Part shown: positions 11,101 through 22,452 of the stretch, piece after piece
How positions within the stretch are numbered: position 1 is the stretch's first letter
Layout: every line of letters begins with the position of its first letter
Assembly (NCBI GenBank): GCA_014529385.2
Contig: CM043950.1
Coordinates: 72,392,435 to 72,456,434, forward strand
Length of the DNA: 64,000 bases
Source: Adiantum capillus-veneris
Lineage: Eukaryota > Streptophyta > Polypodiopsida > Polypodiales > Pteridaceae
Direction of reading: 5' to 3'
Program-made: the position numbers and the translations under genes
Notes under the pieces: model-generated
Told to the model about the DNA's origin: nothing
Database searches by the model: none
What the model saw: the letters and a program-made list of their open reading frames with translations, nothing else

Positions 11101-11774
11101 ACTTAAGAACCTGAGTGAAGGTGGTGGCCAAGGCGTGATTGGTGTAGTGTACCTTGGTGGCCTTTTTGACAGAAAATGGAAGTGTTGATGGTACAAATAG
11201 GCTGGCTCTCCCACCTGTTTGTGGATAAGATCGGTGACTGTAGCCGCGGCTGTCTCCTTGGTAAATGTGCGTGCAGTTTTCCTGTCTCTTGCCCGCATGG
11301 TCATTCCTTCAGTGGGAAATCTGAGTGCCTCTGCCACTATCTCTTTTGTGATTACTACCTCGACCTTGTTCTCTTGGGTGTCGGATATTTGTGCGGTTCT
11401 GTCCTCTTTGATGGTGGATAGAAGCTCGTAAGCTTTCTGAAAGTCCCACTCCGTAAGGCTCTTGTTCGTAGAAATGCCTGAGTCCCAACCTGCGGTTGGC
11501 CTCTTTTGTCTCTGGCTTGGAAGCTACATCATAGACCTCTTTAGGTAGGAGTTGCAACTCCATTTGATGTCCCTCTTCACTCTTGAACCTGCCAGTGAAG
11601 ACTGTAGTGGTGCTCTTCCAATTGTTCTCTAGAAAGGTAGGATGCCTTTGCTGCTTTGACCGACTCGGGGTCTAGTTGATACGCCGGTAGTTCTTGTAGT
11701 TTCTCTTTCTGGTTTAGCTTCTTCTTGGCCCTCTCCGCTGCTTGCATTGCTCCTGTTAAGTGAGTAGAGTGCAA
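8150..11774 (-). pseudogene. Element 1 extra ORF downstream of pol (~1,200 codons)
   Basis: A long decayed reading frame between pol and the polypurine tract. In order on the minus strand: an N-terminal domain (about 11774-10950) that has a diverged copy in element 2; a Glu/Lys/Ser-rich acidic region (about 10980-9980, e.g. QKPEEEKKSRSEQETNKEED); a coiled coil (about 9732-9184, e.g. ELKLEQSQRKDLALMRVQRE); and a C-terminal region (about 9050-8150) including WRLRWLNKNPRYLIMF and ending RRQPEDYFIP 25 bp before the polypurine tract. From 9732 to 8515 one frame is open except for about six TAG/TAA codons; elsewhere there are frameshifts. The position matches the env-like or accessory frame of Athila/Tat-type elements, but I see no signal peptide or membrane helix. 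The N-terminal domain could be related to the retroelement-associated 'putative plant transposon protein' families; that is a guess. Confidence 0.75.
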
Positions 11775-11934
11775 AGTTAGTAGATTTGTCAGATTTTTCT
11801 TTGGAATGTCCTTTTAGACTGAAATGCTGACAATTTGGTCCAAATTGCTTCAAATCAATTTTTGAACAAGCAAAGATGCATAAAATCATGCAAGGAACAA
11901 AACTGTATGGTCAAAACAAAAATTTCCAACCAAA

Positions 11935-12532
11935 GTAAATAATCGCGATAAATTATAGCTCAGGAAAATTTCCAACTTTTTGCAAACGTGGCTTTATACA
12001 CTTGAAGTATATATCAAAATACATGCTCTGAGTGAATTATGGGCTCCTTTGGATGCGTGGGGTGAAAATGGTACCAGATTTTGGCTTTAGGTCTCTGAAA
12101 CAGTAGATATAAATTTTTTTGAGATTTGAACTCCAAATTGATTCAAAATTAGCTAGTGGGCGTATCACAACATGTACTGCGGATATATGATGGCAAAATA
12201 TCAAAATTCCCTAGTTTTGACCAAAAATAAATAATCGCGATTATTAACTTTTCTTTCAAAATTGACATTTTTTGATACAAATTGGTTTTAGGCATGATAT
12301 AGACCTTGGGTATGAGATATGAGGTGATTTGGATCAAGAAAAGTTGTTCATAACCCAAATTTTGGCTTGCAAAGACTTCTTTGCGTTTTTTGGCAACTTT
12401 ACAAGTAATGGGTGGTCATTTTGGCTCATACTTGATTTTTGGCATGTAATAGGTGTGTATACATGATAGGTGAGATGATTTGAAAATTTCCAAGAAAAAC
12501 TGATGCAGAAGTAAATAATTGCAGTTATTTAC
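11935..12532. repeat. Palindrome-marked repeats in element 1 pol/extra-ORF spacer
   Basis: Three copies of a palindrome of the type TAAATAATCGCGATTATTTA lie at about 11935-11956 (imperfect), 12228-12247 and 12511-12532, spaced about 292 and 284 bp. The sequence between them is diverged AT-rich repeat. The same palindrome and spacing recur in the element's leader at 22453-23336. Confidence 0.85.
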
Positions 12533-13900
12533 TACAGTGACAAAAACTTTGCCAAAACCTACAAATTCTGACCTAGACATGTTTCATACACCTAATATAA
12601 GTCCTAAATTGAATTTGGTAAAGTTTGGTCATGCCGGCATCACTTTGTGCTATGTCGATTCTGAAATCACCGTTTTCTATGACTACTCTGTCTGTGGGGT
12701 TGGTCGGTAAACTTTGAGGCTTTGGAGTTGTCCGTAACATAGTCGTGAAGCAACCTATCCAATTCTGGCTCATTTGGAGTTAGTTTGGCCTCGTATGTCG
12801 AATTTGATGCTTTGTAACCTTCGATCTGTTTTTTGCTTTTTGAGGGCTTTGCTTGATGGATTTTACCAAACCGATCATATACATTGTAAATGGACCTCAT
12901 TAGCAAGCCATCTGTGGAGTCAGGTTGGAATTTCGGCATTTGCCAAAAACCTAACTTTTCCATTGGGGACCCCCTTGACCCCAATCGAATGGTCATCTGA
13001 TGGTATAGAAAGGTTCTATTATGTTAGGGCATGCTATGGTTCAAATCCCATTCGATTTGATCAAGCTGGAGGCCGCTGTGGGCAGTTTTAGGTCGTAGGT
13101 CTTCGTGCACTGCTCGATTTCTAGGGTTTTTTCTAAGGCTTTAGACTAGCTACCGACCGTACAAAATGGATCATTATCGAGTAGAGAATTCACCCCTCAT
13201 GTCTTGTGTGAGACGGCGCTGAAAATGGTCAACTGTGGGCTCCGAAAAAGTCACGCGAAAGAGACGGAAATCTCTCTCTGCAAAGGCTCCAAGTGGAAAT
13301 GAGGTGGTTTTATCCTACCATGGATATCTATACCCGGACGTCCCGAACCAAATTTCTTTAGATTCCCCCCTAGTCCTGGCCTGGCCTAATTTAGGCTTCC
13401 CGCTTCCATCTTTTGATTTCATTGAAATTTTTTATGCTTGTCTTCCTTGTCTTTTTTATCATCATCGTGTCTTCCATTTTTCCATATGAGCTTCCCTGCT
13501 GTTTATTATTAATTTTGACATGTTTATTATAAAAAATCAAAGAAAATAGCAAAATGTTGTAAAAAAGTAAAGTAAAAATCCAATAATTAAGAAAATACCT
13601 TGTAAACATAGCTTTGTTGTTTTTTGCTAGATTTCTCCATCTTTAAGCCTCCTTATCAACAAAAATGATTAAAAATACCCAAAAAAGGACTATCTTTGAA
13701 GATTTTCTGATAGTATATACACTATTTACACTCATCGGGAAGATATTATTAGTAAAAATTTTCTTGATGATGAATTATAAGGGCATTGTTAGGTAATTTT
13801 GCAAAAAATCACACGTTAACATAAACTTTTCCTCCCTCTTCAAACATTGCCCTTAATTACTTAGTACTTAGTGCCCTTTCGCCCCTCGTAGGTGGCGTAC
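12533..13900. other. Element 1 non-coding spacer
   Basis: Lies between the palindrome repeats and the end of the pol tail. No convincing codons on either strand. The region 13500-13870 is strongly AT-rich. Confidence 0.5.
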
Positions 13901-13927
13901 TCCGGAACGATTGTGTGCATGGGTTGA

Positions 13928-15136
13928 TTAATTGTGTCTATGCATAGCCGTGATTGGCTCTACCATGACAGGAAGATCAATGAAATTCAAACAAATACGT
14001 TGTGCAAGAGCTGGGTCTTGAGTAATTAACTCAAGGGTTTCTGATATCGAAGTTTGCTGTTGATGTCTTCCAAAGAGAAAATCTTGTAGCTTTTGTGCTC
14101 TCTGTTTGATTGTACCATCAGGATGCTTTATCACTCTGATTGCTTGAGCTGTTGGTAGCACGTTCGACTGTTGTCAAGCTTTTTCTCTCCATTGGTAGCT
14201 CGATCGGCTTGCTGTTGCATGGTGTGGTGGAGTTTGTTGAGACTTAACTCGCCATTGCTTGATTGGTTTCACGGGTTGTGGAGAAGATAAGTGCTCCCTT
14301 TTCTTCCAAACCATTTTTATGTTAGGTTCCTTGCTCGGAGATGCTCGATTCTGATTCGGTTTATCCGTAAGCTATGCTTTTGGTACCCAAATTTGTCTGA
14401 CTCCTTGCATGCTACATGTAGCATTTGATTGTCGAGGGAATGGAGAAGATTCACTTTGTGGATTGGTGTGCTGATTGCTTCTTTTCCATTCCTCATTGCT
14501 TGGTGCAATTGAAACAATGAGCTACCCTCCTTTAGGTGATAGCTTTAGTTGATTCATATCCCAATCAGGTATTTCTTTGTATGTATGCATCCAGGGAATT
14601 CCAAGAATCATCATCTCATTCATGTGTTCATCTGGCAAGCATACAAACTGATGAGGACATGAACATCCATGTACTATCATGTTCAAGTTGACTACTCCCA
14701 ATGTTGGAGTTGGATTCTTGTTGCATCCTTTGATTGTCACTATTCCTGCCGTCAATGCTTGACTTGTTTCCTTCTTGTATGTGGAATAATTGACTGCATT
14801 CACTCTAGCTCCTGTGTCAACCAAAGCATTGGTGCTATGATTGTTGAGCTGTACTTTGATGTGTAGATCCATTCCATGTAACCAATCATCATCTGTTGAA
14901 ACTGCGTCTTTAGGTAATTCCCATTGTCGATCATCTATTTCCAAAGTGTTGATGGGAATCTATATTTGTTGATTCTTGAGAGCAACTTTTCGCTTGAGTA
15001 CCCAAAGCCCAGCTTCCTCTTGGGCTTCATCAATAACCTACTTTCGTTTGATATTTCTTTGTCTTGCTGCATGCATTCTCTCTAGCAATTCATTGGTTAG
15101 TGGCAAATTGTATTTCTTTAAATGACATCCACTACT
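13928..15136 (-). pseudogene. Element 1 second retropepsin-like domain and Trp-motif tail
   Basis: This continues the integrase frame with no shift, interrupted by TGA at 15137-15139 and TAG at 15038-15040, 14960-14962 and 14522-14524, plus two more stops in the tail. The segment 14944-14525 has the landmarks of an aspartic protease fold: ALVDTGARVNAV (active-site DTG), the hydrophobic-hydrophobic-Gly segment MMILGIPWM, then IPDWDMNQLKL. Downstream are four spaced Trp motifs (QIWVPK 14378-14395, MVWKKR 14297-14314, KQWRVK 14243-14260, YQWREK 14180-14197) in a Pro/Gln/Ser-rich linker. A final helical block follows (KQRAQKLQDFLFGRHQQQ, ending near 13928). The same order, strongly diverged, occurs in element 2 at 31066-29430. 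This is distinct from the usual gypsy protease, which this element also has at 19188-19526. Whether it cut protein, bound RNA or served structurally is unknown. Confidence 0.82.
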
Positions 15137-16810
15137 TCAATTAGCCATTGGTTCACCATCTAGGGTGGACAATTTTATTGCTCCACTTGGAGATACATCT
15201 TCAATGATAAATGGTCCGTTTCCCTTTTTCTTAAACTTTGGAATGTGCTGCTTACGGGAATAGATTAGAACTAAGTCCCCTTTTTTGAAGATTTTTGTGA
15301 TTAAGTGGGAATCAAAAAACTGTTTTTGTTTTCGCTTTTGTGCATAGATATGAGCTACAGCAACTAGCCTTTGCTCATCTAGCTTTTCCAAATTTTCAAG
15401 TCTTTCTAACAATTCATGTCCAGTCCACTCAAGATTTTGTACTACCCTTAATGTTGGCAATAGAAATTCTATTGGCAGTATGGCATCAAGACCATAAACA
15501 AGGTTACAGGGTGTAGCATTTAGAGCTTTTTTGAATGAAACTCGATAAGCCCATAGAGCCGCATGGAGATTCATTTCCTAGTTTTTCCTTCTTGAACTAA
15601 CCACTTTAGTCAGCATCGAGCTAAGAATTTTATTTGTATCCTCAGCTTGTCCATTTGCTTGTGGGTGATAGGGAGATGATTTGTTATGGATGACCATAAA
15701 CTCATTAAGCAAATACTCTATTATCTCATTGAGGAAATGAGTTCCCCAATCACTGACAATATCTATTGGCAGTCCATATCTTGTAAATACATACTCATAT
15801 AAGAATGCAGCAGTGGTTCTGGCACCATTCTTTTGAGTTTCTTTAGCCTCAACCCAGTTGGTCAAATAGTCCATAGCTACATTGATATATTGAGCTTGGG
15901 TTCTATAATCAGGTGGCTCTATCGGTCCAAAAATATCTATACCCCATTTTGCGAAATCTCTAGCCCCCATCATTGGTCTTAAGGGCACACTGTCTACTCA
16001 TGTTGGCATTTTTTCTTGTTGACAAGCATCACACCTTCGAACATATTCTTTGGCATCTGGAAAAAGTGTTGGTCACCATATGCCTCCCATCAGGATTGCT
16101 CTTGTAGTGGTCTCACTAGAAAAGTGACCTCCAGTTAATCCAGGATATGCATGTTCTATAATCGAGATATACTCGTTTTCATTTGCACAAAGACGCAAAT
16201 GTTGATCTTTACCTCTCTGATACAATTGGTTCCCAATAAGAGCATAGTGTCTTGCTTCAATTTAAATTTCTGTTTGACAATGTTTACTCATATCCTCAGG
16301 AAATGTTCGGCTCGATAAGTAACTAACCAGATAATTACTCCACTTAGGAACATGTAACATTTGAAACAATGTTACATGAGGAATGGGTGTTTGTTTTTGA
16401 CATTGAGGGAAATATTTTACAAAAGATCTAACATCTCTCCTCATAGTCAGCCAAAATACTCCAAGTCTCAAGATTTGTTGCATAGTTTGGTCTTCCGCAA
16501 AGTGAAGTCCTACTATGGTAACATGTGCTTGACTTAGGTATTGTTCTTTTTCTTGAAGGTTAATGTATAAAAGAAATATCCCGTCCTGATTTCTTTTGTA
16601 TAGCCTTCTAGCTAGTAATTGATACATAGCCGATTGCTCGATTAAACCAATTGTGATAGGAAGTGGTATTTGTGAATCCACTTGAGCTATTGTCATCATT
16701 GACACAATGTTTTTTGACCATATAGGTATCATTTCCATGGAGAACAAATGTGTATCTGGTAGATCATCGTCTACCCCTTTAGGTGATTCCCCTAAAACAA
16801 TCCTTGACAA
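15137..16810 (-). pseudogene. Element 1 integrase with two H2C2-type zinc segments
   Basis: Ty3/gypsy integrase that would insert the cDNA. The catalytic core is at 15988-15580: KWGIDIFGP (first Asp), IVSDWGTHF (second Asp), and YHPQANGQAEDTNK (Glu). The C-terminal part 15574-15140 has LWAYRVSFKKALNATP, then a chromatin-end segment with GDLVLIY and GPFIIEDVSPSGAIKLSTLD. The expected zinc segment lies at about 16150-16010 (GGHFSSETTTRAIL ... CDACQQ). A second, similar segment lies directly upstream at about 16600-16390 (GLHFAEDQTMQQILRLG ... FPQCQ), with one Cys replaced by Phe. In-frame stops include TGA inside the zinc segment, TGA near 15995 and TAG at 15578-15580. The frame is otherwise kept from 16810 to 15137. 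Confidence 0.9.
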
Positions 16811-18062
16811 ATGATCTGCTCATTGATGTGTAGTGCCTTTTTTTACAACCACAATGAAATCAAATTTGAGAAGAATGATGAACCATCTCACTATTCTCCC
16901 TGTGATGCATGGCTTGTTGAACAAATACAACAAAGCTTGGTGGTCCACAAAGAACACAAACTTGTTGGCTTATAGATAATGTCTATACTTTTTAACGGCA
17001 TAGATCATTCCTAGTCCTTCTCTTTCAGTGGTGGTGTAATTCTTTTCTTCCATGTTTAATTATGGACTAGCATAAGAAATATGAAAGTCAATTTTCCGGT
17101 CTCCTTATTGAGCTAGTATACAATCGATAGCAAAATTAGAAGCATCTACATGTACGTGGAATACCTTATCCCAATCTGGTGCTTTCAATATTGAGATGAG
17201 GTGAGAGCTTGCTTAAGCTTCATGAAGTATTCTTTACATGCCTTGGTCCATTCAAAGTGTGTAATCAAGCTAGACATGGGTTTTGCAATCATAGCATACA
17301 TGTAGATGAACCGTCGGTAATATCCACAATGTCCCATGAAGGCTTGTACCCCCTTGACTATTGTTGGTCTAGGAAAATCATCAATGACATGAATCTTCTC
17401 AATATCAATAGCTATGCCATTTTCAGACACTATATGTCCAAGAAATTTTCCTTGTCTTCCCATGAATGTGCACTTTTCAGGATCTAAAAAAAAATCCTAT
17501 AAAGTCTACATTTCTCGAATACCTTTTTGAGGTGTTCAAAATGATCAGCCCGGATTGACGAATGTACGCATAGATCATCCATACATACTTCTAAGAATTT
17601 CTGAAGATACTCTTTGAAAGCATGGCTCATCAACCTTTGAAACATGGCTGGAGCATTAGTTAACCCAAACAGCATAAACCAATAGGCAAATATACCCCAT
17701 TCTCTTGCAAAAGTAGTTTTATGCTGATCTTTTGCGTCAACCAAAAGTTGATTGTATCCCAAAAATCCATCTAAGAATCTCTAAGCTTCTTTTCTTGCAA
17801 CTCGCTCTAAAACATGCTCAATTATCGGAAGAGGAAAGCTGTCTCTAATGGTGGTTGCATTCACCTTTTTTAGATTAACACACACTCCTAATTTCGCATT
17901 CTTCTTAGGTGCTACCACAATTGGAGACACCCAATCTGTGTGTTCAATTTTGTAAATGAATTTAGCTTCCTTTAGTTTTTCAATCTCTTCTTTGATCTTC
18001 CTGGCAAATGTTTCATTATAAGTGTATGGTCTTTGTCTACTTGGTTTTGCATCATCTCTCAT
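16811..18062 (-). pseudogene. Element 1 reverse transcriptase and RNase H
   Basis: Copies the element RNA into DNA. RT segments on the minus strand are DWVSPIVVAPKKNAKLGVCV (about 17940-17890), FARE-WGIFAYWFMLFGLTNAPAMFQRLM (about 17715-17625), and the active-site box VCMDDLCVHS (about 17595-17565; CMDD for the usual Y/FMDD). The connection region GKFLGHIVSENGIAID follows at 17460-17410, then RNase H (17180-16810) with VDASNFAIDCILAQ, TTTEREGLGMIYAVKKYRHY, FVFFVDHQALLYLFNKP and ADHLSRIVLGESP. Stops are TAG near 17780 and several TAA/TGA in RNase H. Two frame changes lie near 17484 and 17185. The family is the plant gypsy type whose RNase H ends in ADHLSR. Confidence 0.92.
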
Positions 18063-19187
18063 GGGTATAGTATGTTGACAGATTTCTGGATCAACACCCC
18101 TTGAGATCCTTGTAAGACAAAGCGCAGATATCTTGGTATTCCTTTAACAACCTCAGCAAAAGCTTTTATTCTTCTTCTGTTAGATCATTTGCAATGTAAG
18201 CAGTTCTACGCTCTTCTCCTGGTTCAGCAAAGTCTACCCTTTTAGCGTTTTTAGGCCCTTCGTAAGATTCACCTTGTTTTCGTAGCTCTCTAACAGGTTG
18301 TTCAATTATGATTTTCCAATCTTGGAGAGTATACTTTTTGTAATGTGATGGAACATGCATTACATCCTTACCATCCTCTTCCGTGTTTTCCATTTCAGTT
18401 GTGTATATCTCCTTTAGAGCTTTTTTCAACTCTTGATATTTCTTTTTCCACTCGACTCTGGTCATGAGTGGTTTTTTATCCTAAGATTTTTCTTGAGTAC
18501 CCTTCCTTGTTTTTGTCAAAGTCTGAGAAATTTTTGAGTTTTTGTTTGAAGGATATTTACCAATTATTTTTTCCTGGACACAATGATTAGCATCTATCTG
18601 CATCAGGAATTGTGTTTTACTGGAGACTGATGGCATAGGTCGTGTTTCACAATTTTGGTGTCTCTCTTTCGTCTATACCACTTTTTTCTTCTTGATTTCT
18701 GGTTTGGAAAGTAAAAAAACTTTTCCTCTCCTCCCTTTAAGAGTAACTTAGCTCTCGTATGCTCTTTTTTTGACCCCGAATCTTTTGAGGTAGTTGGGTG
18801 TTCATCTAACTGATCAGTTGCATCGTAATAGAGGTCTGAAAAGACCTGTTGAGCTTTCATTAGGTCCTTGGGTTCCTCATCTTCGTTTTCAATGTTGAGG
18901 ACATCCTCATTGCAAAATTGAGTAGGCATAGACGTATTCACACATACATCCATTGTTGCTAAAATTTGAGTCCACTCGAATGGCTCAAATCAATGCTCTG
19001 GAAAGGGTTCAGGTACGTAGGCTTTGTTTGTGCAGTCCCTTTCTAGGATACATTCTTTTTGCCTTAAGATTCCATTTTTTGAAGCTCCACACATCCAAAT
19101 AGGATGTCTTTTTTTAACCAGGGTGGAAGTTTAGTTTCATACAAAGAGACTGAATCAAACTCTTGGATGGGTGTTTTCAAGACATCT
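18063..19187 (-). pseudogene. Element 1 protease-RT linker region
   Basis: Decayed coding sequence between protease and RT. Readable stretches at 18953-18603 (acidic, NIENEDEEPKDLMKAQQVFS, then a basic end) and 18465-18166 (MTRVEWKKKYQELKKALKEI) look like the charged linker of gypsy polyproteins. They are in different frames. No separate domain recognised. Confidence 0.6.
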
Positions 19188-19526
19188 CTATAAGTGTGAT
19201 CTTTTAGATTGTATAGATCCCATCTGCTTCAAGTACAGATAGTTGTTTCCCCAATCTTGGATAATCTGTACTTGTCGCATCAAAGGTCTTCCCAATATGA
19301 TTTCATAGTTGAGTTTTTTCCCAAAGTCTACTATGGCAAAAGTGTGTTGATATTCAATTCCATAGGAATTGACTATCACTTTTTCAAGCAGCCCTAGTGG
19401 TCTCTCAACGTGTCCGTCAACCAACTGCAATTTCATTCGAGTTTGTCTAATGGCTAGCTGTCCCCAGGATTCCCATACTGCTTTAGTGGCTATGGCTATG
19501 CCAACTCCACTATCTATTATTACCAT
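19188..19526 (-). pseudogene. Element 1 canonical gypsy protease
   Basis: Retropepsin-type aspartic protease in the normal position before RT, which would process the polyprotein. Seen: MVIIDSGVGIAIATKAVW (active-site DSG), RPLGLLEKVIV, then LNYEIILGRPLMRQ (the hydrophobic-Gly segment) and IQDWGNNYLYL. About 110 residues, the usual size. The remnant upstream at 19778-19542 (ECTLTLGELLNLKPYL-like text) is in the same frame beyond a stop. Confidence 0.85.
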
Positions 19527-22044
19527 GGTTTCAATATCATTTTATTTCATTGGGAGGGTGGTGTTCCCTTCTCCCCCTTCATAATATTCTCCGACCTTGT
19601 TCATAGGAACTGATTGAATCTCCTTGTTTTCCATTTCATTTTTCAATTTTCCCAAATTCTTAGAGATTAACCCCGTTATCCCCAGCTTCTCTATGGTTTT
19701 CTCTAAATCATTGCACAAGTATGGTTTGAGATTCAACAGTTCTCCCAAAGTAAGAGTGCATTGGATGGGTGTAGACATGATTGAATGAATGTTGTCTACT
19801 TCTAGGGTCTATTCAGCTCTTTTTATTTGAGTGGTCTTGCAAAGGATGGATTCATCTTCGTTATCCCCAACTAATTTGAAGGTAACGTTTTTAATGTCAA
19901 TGGTTTAGATATTCCTGAAGCTTTCGATCCGCAATCCTTGTACACGGATTGTAAATCCATGTTCATATCAGAAGGTAGGTTATCCAACCAGACTTCCTCT
20001 ATAGGAGCTAACTTTAAAGTTAGTCACCCATCATTGATCTCTCTCACTTTTTCCCATAAGTCTAGAATTTCTACGAATGGAATTTTGTCTAAGGCATCTT
20101 CGTTGTCCAGCACTCATCTTGTTTTTCCCTTGTTCAGAGGAATGTCCCTTGTTTTTTTAGCACAGGTTGAGGTCTTTCCATACCCATTGGTAGTCTTTGA
20201 GCTTAGGCCATATTAGGCTGATATCTGTACATGGGTTGTCCTTTTGGCCTCATAGGCACGTATTGAACATTCCCATCATACTTTGGTCTGAAGTAGCACT
20301 CGTGGATCTTACGGATGGTCCATTTACCCTTGATTGCACACCATTTTGTGGCCTAATTGGTTGTCCCTATGAAGCTATCCCTTGTCTTGGTCCTTTTATA
20401 GGTGCTTTTTGCATATTGTTCATCATGTCATTCATCCTTTTTAGCATATCTTCTATGGCTGAGAGTGATGCCGCAGCAACCGTTTCCACTTGTGCTGGTT
20501 TTGTGGATGTTGATTTCTTGGTTTGGTTATCCTCAGGTACATCTTCTTCATTGAAGATCTTGCAATTGTCTCCTAGGTCAATCGCATCAGAAACACGCGC
20601 TTCTAGGGTTGTATGCTTTTTACTATAGAGTATAGCATAAAGTTCTTTGTTTAGAAATCCCTCCAGAAACAAAGATACAAGTCATTCTTCTACAGGTATC
20701 TCCATCTCTGGGCATCTGGCAATGTATTGTTTCATTCGAGTTGCACAATCCCTAACAGACTCACCATGTTTCTATTTCAAGCTCTAGATTTGAGCTACCG
20801 TATTATGTTTGATCCCCGTTTTGTAACAAGCAGCTACAAATCCTTGAGCTAATGTGTTCAAGTCCATGATTGACCTCCGTGGAATGTTTTGGAACCATGT
20901 CAAAGCTTTTCCTTCTAATGTCATTCCAAACCCCTCGAATTGAGTATGGAAATCAAATATACGCTCTGCTCTTAGTACTTGCTTAAAGCTTGCTAAGTGG
21001 TCTTATGGATCCCCTGATCCACTATATTTTCTGGCCCATTTTTTAAAATCAGCTGGTCTGACACGTCTGTCTGGTTCAACTCTAGGTCTTCTGGGAGGTA
21101 GTCCTGTTCCGAGTCCTTCAAACCGGTCTGTTAGAAATAGTGACTCATGTAGCCCTGGACTGGCCTTACTGTCACCCGGTTTTCTACATGATGAGGTGGT
21201 TTCTGGTTTCTTCACATAACTCTTAGATGATCTCTCACGGTGTTCATCTCCTAGAATTTTTTTTGGTCCTTGCCCCAATATCCAATCCCGTACGGAATAC
21301 CCTTGGTATTTCATTTGTTCTACCTCCTCAGGAGTCACCATAACAAAGTTGTTGTTATAACAATCCCTAAACAGGTATGTTGGTAGGTCTTCTAATCCCG
21401 TATCTTTGATCTTGAAGATATAGATGATCTTTGGCCGTTAATTGTCCTAGTTTGGCATGAAAAGTCTACAAAAGATCTTTTATGTTTCTATCTTCCCAAC
21501 AATAGACTCCGATCCTAGGATTATCCGTACTAAGCCGTTTCAAAGGCTTCAAGTCTGCTTCATCGTGTCCCTCAAATTCTAAAGTTGGTGGTCCTTCTTT
21601 TGCTGACATATCTAGGATTATAGTGCTTACTTCTAACCCCCATTTGTCTATCACGTCAGGGTTTTTGACCTGTCAATACTGAGTTCCATTTCGATCCATG
21701 TAGATTTTTCCTTGTTTGTTTGTGCTAACCTCTTCTTCGAACTCAATACCATGGTCATCAATGCGAATAGCATACTCCTCATTAGGGTCCAAGTAAACTT
21801 GGGCTCCATGACGGTTAGTCTTGTAAAAAGATAGTATATGCTTATAGGGCACTGTCATTCCAATTTCCGAGTGAGTCGAGTAAGAAGACATTTCGGATGT
21901 TGAATCTGAAAAAGTGTCTAAGACTTCTTCAGGAATTTTGTACAAAGAATTTCCTTGATTCACACTTTCTTCGGTAGATACTCTACTGGAGGTTTCTCCG
22001 AGTATGCCCTGATTTTCTAGTACGTGACCAGATCTAGGGTTCAT
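19527..22044 (-). pseudogene. Element 1 gag region
   Basis: Would form the capsid-like particle. The best-conserved part, about 21000-20640, matches the retrotransposon gag core: FEGFGMTLEGKALTWFQNIP, then TGIKHNTVAQI, KHGESVRDCATRMKQYI, and FLEGFLNKELYAILYSKK. It is cut by two TAG and one TGA codon where Gln and a longer residue are expected. Upstream, 22044-21466, is one frame with a single TGA after GTQY and no domain I recognise (SFYKTNRHGAQVYLDPNEEY). Frames differ between 21466 and 21341, so there is at least one shift. I did not find a CCHC zinc knuckle between the gag core and the protease. Confidence 0.8.
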
Positions 22045-22452
22045 ATAGACTTATGAAGCCCTGGATAGAGTACTCACCTTTGGATTGACTTGTCCTCAAT
22101 TTCCACTCGATTCAATTGCAACTTTCTGTCAAGCTACTGATTCCTCGTCTACAACCTGATTCCTGTACAAATTTAATCAAGTTAGCTATTCTTCTATAAA
22201 GACAGTAGAACTCTTGAGAGCTCTCATGATTGGTCTCTGTGTATCACTTCAAATCGAGCTATGTGAGTCAAAATTTTGACTTTTAGATTTGACTTTAGCA
22301 GAATTCAAAGGTTTGATATGCAATCTAGAAACTGAGTGTATCTGTACCAATTTTGATCCAATTGAACCCAACATTTTCCTGTGGCTTTATATTTTGTTGA
22401 TCTAACACTGCATAAGCTCAAAAGTCAAAATTGATGTCTCTGGATAGCAGAA

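Noticed and set aside
14669-14866. Plus-strand 65-codon frame opposite the second protease-like domain
   Set aside because: Shadow of the minus-strand coding sequence.
19938-20628. Plus-strand frames of 92 and 143 codons within element 1
   Set aside because: They are antisense to the gag/protease linker; the minus strand has recognisable gag text.
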